Shown: piece by piece, positions 7,268 through 11,810 of the stretch
Position numbering within the stretch: the first letter of the stretch is position 1
Layout: each line of letters begins with the position of its first letter
NCBI GenBank assembly: GCA_963623095.1
Contig: CAVFKD010000036.1
Span: 1 to 11,810 of the forward strand
Direction of reading: 5' to 3'
DNA length: 11,810 bases
Source: UBA3210 sp963623095
GTDB taxonomy: Bacteria > Bacillota_I > Bacilli_A > RFN20 > CAG-449
Notes under the pieces: model-generated
Database searches by the model: none
What the model was told of the DNA's origin: nothing
Seen by the model: only the letters and a program-made list of their open reading frames with translations
Program-made: the position numbers and the translations under genes

Positions 7268-8455
7268 ATGAAAAAATATAAAAGAGTATTCTTAATCGTT
7301 TGTGACTCATTAGGAATTGGAGAAATGCCTGATGCGGAACGTTTTGGCGATAAAGGAACAAATACCTGGGTTCACATCTCAGAACGCTGTAACGGCTTAA
7401 AAATCCCTAATTTGAACGCTTTAGGCATTCATGATTTAGGTGATATTAAAGGTACTACAAAAGTAGAACATCCTAATTCTTATGTTTGTAAAGCTCGTGA
7501 AGCAAGTAATGGTAAAGATACTATGACTGGACACTGGGAAATGATGGGTATTTATACTACTAAACCATTTAAAACATTTACAGATACAGGATTCCCAAAA
7601 GAATTAATTGATGAATTAGAACAAAGATGTAATCGTCACATCGTTGGCAATTGCGCAGCTTCTGGAACAGAGATTATTAAACAATATGGTGAACATCAAC
7701 TTAAAACTGGTGATTTAATTGTTTATACTTCCGCGGATTCAGTTTTACAAATCGCTGCGAATGAAGAAATCATTCCAGTTCCTGAATTATATAAATATTG
7801 TGAAATCGCTCGTGAAATCACTTTAAGACCTGAATATTTATTAGGTAGAGTTATCGCTCGTCCTTATGTTGGTACAAATAAAGATAACTTCAAACGTACA
7901 CCAAATAGACATGACTATGCTTTATCTCCAACAGGTAGAACATATATGGATATATTAAAAGACCATGGTTATGAAGTATCATGTATTGGTAAGATTTATG
8001 ATATTTTCAATGGTCAAGGTGCAACTCGTACTCAAAAAACAACATCTAACCATGATGGTATGATTAAAACGATGGAAGAAGCGAAAAGAGACTTTGAAGG
8101 TTTCTGCTTTGTTAACTTAGTTGAATTCGATAGTGAATATGGTCATAGAAGAAACCCAGAAGGTTATGGAAAGTGCATTGAAGAATTCGATGAACAATTA
8201 GGCGAACTCTTACCATTATTACATGATGATGACTTACTCATCATTACCGCGGATCATGGTAATGACCCTACTTGGACTGGAACTGATCATACAAGAGAAA
8301 AAGTACCAAATGTCTTCTATTCAAAATCTATTAAAGATGGTAAGTGCTTAGAAGAAAGAACATCATTCGCAGATTTAGGTAAAACAATCATTGATAACTT
8401 CAATTTAACAAAAGAAGACCAAATTGGTGAAACTATCAATGAATTACTAAAATAG
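7268..8455 (+). CDS. deoB: phosphopentomutase
   Basis: DeoB interconverts ribose or deoxyribose 1-phosphate and 5-phosphate, linking nucleoside breakdown to the pentose phosphate pathway in the cytosol. The 395 residues match the family's length and the alkaline-phosphatase fold. Residues in the positions of the two-Mn site are D13 (VCDSLG), D288 and H293 (EFDSEYGH), D329 and H330 (TADHGND) and H341; T85 in GKDTMTGHWE is the phosphorylated threonine. The cap domain lies roughly at 100-220. AAAGGAG (7249-7255) is 12 bases upstream of the ATG, somewhat distant. It probably has its own promoter in the 89-base gap after xerD, though read-through is possible since no terminator is seen there. Its TAG stop lies in the palindrome TAGTACTA (8453-8460). 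Confidence 0.97.
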   Translation: MKKYKRVFLIVCDSLGIGEMPDAERFGDKGTNTWVHISERCNGLKIPNLNALGIHDLGDIKGTTKVEHPNSYVCKAREASNGKDTMTGHWEMMGIYTTKPFKTFTDTGFPKELIDELEQRCNRHIVGNCAASGTEIIKQYGEHQLKTGDLIVYTSADSVLQIAANEEIIPVPELYKYCEIAREITLRPEYLLGRVIARPYVGTNKDNFKRTPNRHDYALSPTGRTYMDILKDHGYEVSCIGKIYDIFNGQGATRTQKTTSNHDGMIKTMEEAKRDFEGFCFVNLVEFDSEYGHRRNPEGYGKCIEEFDEQLGELLPLLHDDDLLIITADHGNDPTWTGTDHTREKVPNVFYSKSIKDGKCLEERTSFADLGKTIIDNFNLTKEDQIGETINELLK

Positions 8456-8490
8456 TACTAATTTATTACTAAACACACTCATATTAGTAA

Positions 8491-8499
8491 TTATCCACA
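8491..8499 (+). other. DnaA box (perfect 9-mer)
   Basis: TTATCCACA matches the DnaA box consensus exactly. CCACAT (8495-8500) and ATGTGG (8504-8509) form a hairpin with a TAG loop, so the opposite strand also carries a degenerate box. It points toward the TAG-rich repeats and the second box. Confidence 0.6.
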
Positions 8500-8540
8500 T
8501 TAGATGTGGAAATATACACTTATATTAGTAAAATCATATA

Positions 8541-8584
8541 ATTAGTAGTTATTTAGTAGATTATTAGTAAATAATTATAAAATA
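8541..8584 (+). repeat. left iteron-like module: tandem 11-bp TAGTA units
   Basis: Three tandem 11-mers are visible: ATTAGTAGTTA (8541), TTTAGTAGATT (8552) and ATTAGTAAATA (8563). A degenerate fourth, ATTATAAAATA, follows at 8574. Isolated ATTAGTAA copies precede it at 8483 and 8524. An 11-bp period puts successive units on nearly the same helix face. The first 33 bp match the reverse complement of 8908-8940 at 27 positions, and both modules are preceded by AAAATCAT a short distance upstream. DnaA-trio-like (TAG steps beside a DnaA box) is another possible reading. Confidence 0.6.
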
Positions 8585-8585
8585 T

Positions 8586-8626
8586 AGTCGTAGTTTAATT
8601 GTGGATAACTTTTAGCTACGACTTTT
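8586..8626 (+). terminator. probable terminator of deoB
   Basis: AGTCGTAG (8586-8593) and CTACGACT (8616-8623) form a perfect 8-bp stem, extended by two weaker pairs, and the + strand continues with Ts (8623-8626). The loop of about 18 bases is long and contains the second DnaA box, so DnaA binding and hairpin formation might interfere. It lies 130 bases after the deoB stop. Confidence 0.55.
8600..8608 (-). other. DnaA box (perfect 9-mer, reverse)
   Basis: TGTGGATAA is an exact DnaA box on the - strand, facing the one at 8491-8499 across about 100 bases of very AT-rich, TAG-rich sequence. Two perfect boxes this close are unlikely by chance at this base composition. Confidence 0.6.
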
Positions 8627-8683
8627 ATTATTAAATGATTATTTCTGATTTTAACTTATTTGTATAGTTATTCAATTAATTTT

Positions 8684-8711
8684 ACTTTACATAATAGTAA
8701 TTATGCGAAGT
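8684..8711 (-). other. dif: dif site (XerC/XerD recombination site)
   Basis: On the - strand the 28 bases read as an 11-base XerC arm ACTTCGCATAA, a 6-base centre TTACTA, and an 11-base XerD arm TTATGTAAAGT. This is the 11-6-11 layout of bacterial dif. By recalled sequences, the XerD arm differs from that of B. subtilis dif at one position, and the XerC arm carries the CGCATAA of E. coli dif. It lies in a convergent intergenic region about 1.5 kb from xerD. XerCD at this site would convert chromosome dimers to monomers before division. Confidence 0.85.
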
Positions 8712-8761
8712 AATGTAATATTTTGAAAAATAATGTCGTTATAATGACACAATCTTATTTT

Positions 8762-8785
8762 TTACTATATATTAATATATAGTAA
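8762..8785. repeat. perfect 24-bp palindrome
   Basis: The half TTACTATATATT is followed by its exact reverse complement. The outer arm TATAGTAA resembles the third unit of the right module (TATAGTAAATA), so it may be a dyad site for the same protein. No T-run follows on either strand at the right place, so it is not an obvious terminator. Confidence 0.6.
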
Positions 8786-8821
8786 GAGCGATTTTTCTTC
8801 ATTTTGAGAACGATTTTTCTT
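8786..8821 (+). repeat. 14-bp direct repeat
   Basis: GAGCGATTTTTCTT (8786-8799) and GAACGATTTTTCTT (8808-8821) differ at one base and start 22 bp apart, two helical turns. They abut the 24-bp palindrome. Function unknown; a pair of protein sites is plausible. Confidence 0.5.
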
Positions 8822-8895
8822 AAAAGATTATCAAATATTCAACTTCGATATATTTAATTTAGAAGCTGAAAAGATCATCAGAATTTAGATTCCAA

Positions 8896-8937
8896 CAAAA
8901 AAGTAGATATTTACTATATTACTACTAAATATCTACT
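8896..8937 (-). terminator. probable terminator of the yqeH-mtnN operon
   Basis: On the - strand a perfect 12-bp stem (8926-8937 pairing with 8902-8913, 12-base loop) is followed by six Ts (complement of 8897-8902). It lies about 45 bases after the mtnN stop. The stem is AT-rich, and the loop and arms are made of the 11-bp units of the right module. Confidence 0.65.
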
Positions 8938-8940
8938 AAT
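8908..8940 (-). repeat. right iteron-like module: tandem 11-bp TAGTA units, inverted
   Basis: Read on the - strand: ATTAGTAGATA, TTTAGTAGTAA, TATAGTAAATA in tandem. It matches the left module (8541-8573) at 27 of 33 positions in opposite orientation, with dif between them. A further partial unit and AAAATCAT precede it on the - strand (up to about 8961), echoing the left module's flank. It overlaps the operon terminator, so part of the symmetry could come from the hairpin. Confidence 0.55.
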
Positions 8941-8983
8941 TATTTACTTTTAGATGATTTTTAAATTCTCTACCCTATTTTTA

Positions 8984-9670
8984 CTAAATAAGTTGTAATA
9001 AGACTTTCGCAGAGTTAGTTGAAGTTTCACTTGCGTTAGCTTCATGTTCTTCAATATTGTTATTATCTCTAGTAACAATGTCAGAGATTGATCTAATCGC
9101 GATAAATGGAATCTTATATAAGTAACATACTTGACCTACCGCGCCTGATTCCATTTCGCAAGCTAAGATATGGTCTTTTAATAATACTAAGTTACTTTTT
9201 AAATATTTCGCTCTATTCATGAAAATATCTCCGGATAGAACAATACCTTCTTTAATTGATAAATCATTTTCTTTTAAATGTGATTTAACATAATCCATAT
9301 CGCAATCAAAGTATTGAGGACATCCACACATTTGACCTAACTTATAATCAAAGTCAGTGACATCAACATCGTAATATCCAACCTTAGTCGCAATAATAAC
9401 ATCTTTAGTTGTTAAATCTTTATCAATGCCTCCAGAAGTACCGATATTAAAAATTCTTTCAATATCTAAACTCTCTATCATCTTAGTTAAGTATACTGCA
9501 GTATGAACTTTACCTATTTTACCTAAGCCAGCATAATATACTTTATTGTTTCTAACAAAGCGATATAATGTTTCACCTTTGATACTTATTTCTTCGTATT
9601 GAGCGATTTCTTTTAATAAAGCATTAAGTTCTACTTCCATCGCTGCGACAATTAAACTAATTTTTTCCAT
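8984..9670 (-). CDS. mtnN: 5'-methylthioadenosine/S-adenosylhomocysteine nucleosidase
   Basis: MtnN cleaves adenine from MTA and SAH, removing inhibitory by-products of polyamine synthesis and methylation and feeding the activated methyl cycle. The 228 residues match the family's length. Residues in catalytic positions are E14 in AAMEVE (E12 in E. coli), the GTSGG loop (77-81), E172-E174 in CEMES that grips the ribose, and D197 in RSISD that protonates N7. DVDVTDFDYKLGQ (101-113) is also characteristic. The start lies 2 bases after the rsfS stop with no strong ribosome binding site, which suggests coupled translation. It is the last gene of the operon, ending in TAG. In Bacillus the gene after rsfS is the methyltransferase yqeM, so this placement is a local variation. 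Confidence 0.95.
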   Translation of the reverse strand: MEKISLIVAAMEVELNALLKEIAQYEEISIKGETLYRFVRNNKVYYAGLGKIGKVHTAVYLTKMIESLDIERIFNIGTSGGIDKDLTTKDVIIATKVGYYDVDVTDFDYKLGQMCGCPQYFDCDMDYVKSHLKENDLSIKEGIVLSGDIFMNRAKYLKSNLVLLKDHILACEMESGAVGQVCYLYKIPFIAIRSISDIVTRDNNNIEEHEANASETSTNSAKVLLQLI

Positions 9671-9672
9671 AA

Positions 9673-10005
9673 TTATCTTTTTGTAGCCTTAGTTAATAAA
9701 TCTTCTAAATTAACTCTTGCTCTTTCTTCTGATGTAAATAAGTGAACAATGATGCCGTTGCAATCAATTAAGACCCATTTAGAATCATTTGTTAAACCTT
9801 CAACATGGTTTACTTCATGATTTACTAAATGTAAATTCTTTTCGATTTCATCGATAACTGCATTCGCGAGTTTGATATTTGAAACAGTCGCGATAACAAC
9901 ATGATCATAGAATGGATTTCTACCTGTTACATCAAAAGTAGCAATGTCTTCACCTTTCTTTTCATCAATTGCTTTTGTAATAATTTCTAATAATTCTAAT
10001 TCCAT
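9673..10005 (-). CDS. rsfS: ribosome silencing factor RsfS
   Basis: RsfS binds ribosomal protein uL14 on the large subunit and blocks subunit joining, saving energy in stationary phase or starvation. The 110 residues form one RsfS/Iojap domain: YDHVVIATVSN (33-43), HVEG (67-70), WVLIDCNGIIVHLF (77-90) and the C-terminal ERARVNLEDLL (94-104). The last segment usually carries aromatic residues before LE (for example FY or YY); here they are V and N, a mild deviation. It lies 7 bases after the nadD-yqeK stop and 2 bases before mtnN, within the standard yqe cluster order. Confidence 0.93.
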   Translation of the reverse strand: MELELLEIITKAIDEKKGEDIATFDVTGRNPFYDHVVIATVSNIKLANAVIDEIEKNLHLVNHEVNHVEGLTNDSKWVLIDCNGIIVHLFTSEERARVNLEDLLTKATKR

Positions 10006-10012
10006 TTTATTT

Positions 10013-11101
10013 TTAATCCTTTCTTAAATATGAATTGATACAAGATGTGGTTAAAGGATTATCGTAGCTAATATTATTTTCTTGGAAATAAATAATATTC
10101 TCTTTTAATACTTCTTTAAAACCTTCATCGATATTGTCGTAACATTTATTAATTAATGAAGTTGAGTCATAACCTCTAGTTGGTTCAATCTTATCCGCGG
10201 CATATAATATTTTGGAAAGTTTTGACATGTTGCTTGAACCTGTCGCATGACAAATAATTGCATCAAGTATTTCACTATTTAATATATGAAATTCTTTTTC
10301 AACAATATCCGCGCCTAAAAACTGATGATAAAGGGCTTTAGGGATTGATTTATAGATTGAAGGATAATTTACCTTCATAAACTCTTCTTGCTCTTCTATT
10401 GGCTTTTGTTTGGCAATATCGTGCAATAATCCTGCCGTATAAGCAACAATTGGATCAACATTATTTCTTAATGCGATTTGATAACATACATTGGCCACGC
10501 TTATAGAATGAGATAGACGATGATCTTTAATATATGTTTGTATCTTTTCAAAATAATATAATTTATGTTCTTCAATGTAATTTAAGACGCTTAAAGGACA
10601 ATCTGCATATTGTAAAGATCTAACATTTGTCGAACTTGCATTAGATAAATTTACATTAAAAACTTGAACATGATATTTATTAATATTGTCAGTATTTAAT
10701 GAATAATTAGGTCTCGCAAATGAGATGAAATGTACCATTTTTGATAGTTCATCTATCTTATACCATAAGTTAAGCTTTTCTAATTGGTCAAAACCGATTA
10801 AGAAATATAATTCTTCATTTCTTTGCTTCTTAAATGCTTTAATTGAATCATATGTATAATTGACTTCTTGTTTAGAATTTAATTCAAGGGTTGATATTTC
10901 AAATCCGTCATAATCTTTAATTGCTTCTTTAAGCATGTTTAATCGGTCAAGGTCGCTAGTTTTGGTCTTTTTCCATCTAGCTTGCTTAGCGAGTAAAAAC
11001 ACTACTCTATCAGCCTTAAATTCTTCTTTTGCTTTTGAAGCAATTAACAAATGACCATTATGTATTGGATCAAATGATCCTCCAAATATGATGGTTTTCA
11101 T
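10013..11101 (-). CDS. nadD-yqeK: fused nicotinate-nucleotide adenylyltransferase (NadD) and HD phosphohydrolase (YqeK)
   Basis: The N-terminal domain (about 1-185) is NadD, which adenylates nicotinate mononucleotide in NAD synthesis: GGSFDPIHNGH at 7-17 with the nucleotide-binding HNGH, and SSTNVR at 156-161. The C-terminal domain (about 186-362) is YqeK, an HD-superfamily enzyme known to hydrolyse Ap4A symmetrically: H198, H227-D228 (LLHDIAK), H259, H285 and D303 (YAADKIEPTRGY) complete the metal site. In Bacillus these are two adjacent genes; a single reading frame without interruption shows a true fusion, as also known in mycoplasmas. The start chosen is ATG 11101 (MKTIIFGGSF), the family N-terminus, 1 base after the yhbY stop; an in-frame ATG at 11128 would add nine unlike residues inside yhbY. 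No clear ribosome binding site precedes it, so coupling to yhbY is likely. Confidence 0.95.
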   Translation of the reverse strand: MKTIIFGGSFDPIHNGHLLIASKAKEEFKADRVVFLLAKQARWKKTKTSDLDRLNMLKEAIKDYDGFEISTLELNSKQEVNYTYDSIKAFKKQRNEELYFLIGFDQLEKLNLWYKIDELSKMVHFISFARPNYSLNTDNINKYHVQVFNVNLSNASSTNVRSLQYADCPLSVLNYIEEHKLYYFEKIQTYIKDHRLSHSISVANVCYQIALRNNVDPIVAYTAGLLHDIAKQKPIEEQEEFMKVNYPSIYKSIPKALYHQFLGADIVEKEFHILNSEILDAIICHATGSSNMSKLSKILYAADKIEPTRGYDSTSLINKCYDNIDEGFKEVLKENIIYFQENNISYDNPLTTSCINSYLRKD

Positions 11102-11102
11102 A

Positions 11103-11396
11103 TTAATTTGGAAGATGGATTTTTCCATCTTTTAAATTTTTTCTAAATAAGACAATTACTGAACCGATAATTTGAATAACTTCGCAATGTAATTTTTCTT
11201 CTAATTCACTCGCGAGAGCTTTTTTATCATCAGAAACAGATTTTTGAACTTGTACTTTAATTAATTCATGCGCGGTTAATGCTTTATCTAATAAATCGAT
11301 ATTAGTATCATTGATTTCATTTTTACCGATTTGGTATTTGCTAGTTAAAGTATTCGCAAGTCCTTTTAAATATTTAATTTGTTTGTTATTTAACAT
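11103..11396 (-). CDS. yhbY: YhbY/YqeI family RNA-binding protein (CRM domain)
   Basis: This 97-residue single CRM-domain protein belongs to a family that binds the pre-50S ribosome. The fold's landmarks are visible: KQIKYLKGLAN (5-15), ALTAHELIKVQV (39-50) and EVIQIIGSVIVLFRK (72-86), with a tail ending KIHLPN like that of Bacillus YqeI. The RNA-contacting GxxG loop, usually GKGG or GKDG, reads GKNE (24-27), so its second glycine is lost. A perfect AGGAGGT binding site precedes the ATG by 4 bases. It follows yqeH by 9 bases, as in the conserved yqe cluster except that aroE is absent between them. Confidence 0.92.
   Translation of the reverse strand: MLNNKQIKYLKGLANTLTSKYQIGKNEINDTNIDLLDKALTAHELIKVQVQKSVSDDKKALASELEEKLHCEVIQIIGSVIVLFRKNLKDGKIHLPN
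11105..11138 (-). promoter_or_regulatory. hairpin at the yhbY-nadD junction
   Basis: AAGATGGA and TCCATCTT (11112-11119 and 11124-11131) form a perfect 8-bp stem with a 4-base loop in the end of yhbY; on the mRNA strand a further five pairs follow after two mismatches. It ends 4 bases before the nadD start, which has no clear ribosome binding site, and could make nadD translation depend on ribosomes finishing yhbY. The sequence is also coding, so chance is possible. Confidence 0.35.
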
Positions 11397-11400
11397 AATT

Positions 11401-11407
11401 ACCTCCT
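11401..11407 (-). promoter_or_regulatory. yhbY ribosome binding site overlapping the yqeH stop
   Basis: AGGAGGT on the - strand is a full Shine-Dalgarno sequence 4 bases before the yhbY ATG. Its first two bases are the last two of the yqeH TAG stop codon, so termination on yqeH and initiation on yhbY happen at the same place. Confidence 0.85.
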
Positions 11408-11810
11408 AAATATATGCGTCTCTAATTAAGACATTTACTTTTTGTGGTACTTGGATCGATACTTTTTGTCCTTTGCCAAATACGCTTATAAATCCAACCC
11501 CGACAATAACTATATCAACCTTTTTATTTGGTAATACAAAGTTGAATGTGACTAGATTTTCTACACCCATAACTGCATTAGTAATAGGTTTAATTTGATT
11601 TTGTTTTATTAAAGAATTAAATTTCTCATTAGAAACATTTTCTTTAGTTCTATGCAAATCTATTTGTTCAGAAAAATAACAAGTATAACCTGATTTTTCT
11701 CCTTCTAAAATATTAACTTTACCTAGACCTCCAATTAAAATTGATTGACCTTTATTTAATTGGAATGTGATAGGTTTAATTTCATTTCTAGGAATCATAT
11801 ACTTTAAGGT
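11406..11810 (-). CDS. yqeH: ribosome biogenesis GTPase YqeH, C-terminal part
   Basis: Only the last 134 residues are in the window; the frame stays open to the edge beyond the internal ATG at 11798, so this is a partial gene and not a short one. YqeH is a circularly permuted GTPase needed for 30S subunit assembly. The visible part matches its C-terminal domain: PRNEIKPITFQLNKGQSILIGGLGKV, split here as PRNEIKPITFQL and GQSILIGGLGKV, then YTCYFSEQIDLHRTK, VDIVIVGVGFISV and the final VNVLIRDAYI. The zinc finger and G motifs lie outside. It heads the visible part of the operon with yhbY, nadD-yqeK, rsfS and mtnN. Confidence 0.92.
   Translation of the reverse strand, partial: TLKYMIPRNEIKPITFQLNKGQSILIGGLGKVNILEGEKSGYTCYFSEQIDLHRTKENVSNEKFNSLIKQNQIKPITNAVMGVENLVTFNFVLPNKKVDIVIVGVGFISVFGKGQKVSIQVPQKVNVLIRDAYI

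Larger units (their letters stand above)
8456..8983. other. convergent intergenic region, candidate replication terminus
   Basis: This 528-base stretch separates the + strand genes from the - strand operon and has no convincing gene. It contains two DnaA boxes, a cluster of TAGTA-type units in both orientations, a dif site, a perfect 24-bp palindrome, a direct repeat and a terminator for each side, all listed separately. A TATAAT (8740-8745) lies inside an imperfect dyad (8734-8749) but has no matching -35. Convergent genes plus dif fit a terminus; the DnaA boxes alone would have suggested an origin. Confidence 0.6.

Noticed and set aside
8456..8640. Main chromosomal origin oriC
   Set aside because: DnaA boxes and AT-rich repeats fit, but dnaA and dnaN are absent, genes converge rather than diverge, and dif is next door.
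5047..8711. Mobile element flanked by dif sites
   Set aside because: The region between the two dif-like sequences holds only core genes (dinB, xerD, deoB) and the left site lacks the XerC arm.
8734..8749. Promoter of a small RNA around TATAAT at 8740
   Set aside because: No -35 element lies 16-18 bases upstream; TTGAAA at 8723 is only 11 bases away, and no transcript end fits.
8908..8940. B. subtilis-type RTP terminator (Ter) site
   Set aside because: ACTAAT and ACTAAAT fragments are reminiscent, but the central CTATGTAC of the Ter consensus is missing.
8483..8940. CRISPR array
   Set aside because: The repeated units are only 11 bp, directly tandem or scattered, in both orientations, and without uniform spacers or cas genes.

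Overview
The window comes from an AT-rich, low-GC Gram-positive bacterium (Bacillota), probably a Bacilli lineage close to Mollicutes or Erysipelotrichales. The evidence is gene content and order: recN, xerD followed by deoB, and the yqeH-yhbY-nadD-yqeK-rsfS cluster. NadD and YqeK are fused into one protein, as in some mollicutes. Tryptophan is read from TGG and no gene uses TGA as stop (8 TAA, 3 TAG), so the standard code is in use. No phage, IS element, tRNA or CRISPR array is visible.

Left part (1-8455, all + strand). An unidentified fragment and a terminator are followed by recN (DNA break repair) with its own promoter and a strong terminator. Next is a two-gene operon for secreted surface proteins with SipW/TasA-type N-termini, behind a promoter overlaid with TGTATACA palindromes. 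After another strong terminator come dinB (translesion polymerase), xerD (chromosome dimer resolution) and deoB (phosphopentomutase).

Middle (8456-8983, no gene). This convergent intergenic region is the most interesting part. It holds an excellent 28-bp XerC/XerD dif site at 8684-8711. On either side lie related 33-bp modules of three tandem 11-bp TAGTA-type units in inverted orientation (8541-8573 on +, 8908-8940 on -). Two perfect DnaA boxes enclose the left module. There are also a 24-bp perfect palindrome, a 14-bp direct repeat and terminators for both converging operons. Genes on both sides are transcribed toward the region, which together with dif suggests the replication terminus. The iteron-like modules and DnaA boxes are unexpected there.

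Right part (8984-11810, all - strand). Reading from the right edge, a compact operon runs yqeH (3' end only), yhbY, nadD-yqeK fusion, rsfS, mtnN. It combines ribosome assembly and silencing factors with NAD synthesis, Ap4A hydrolysis and MTA/SAH recycling. DeoB and MtnN both belong to nucleoside salvage.
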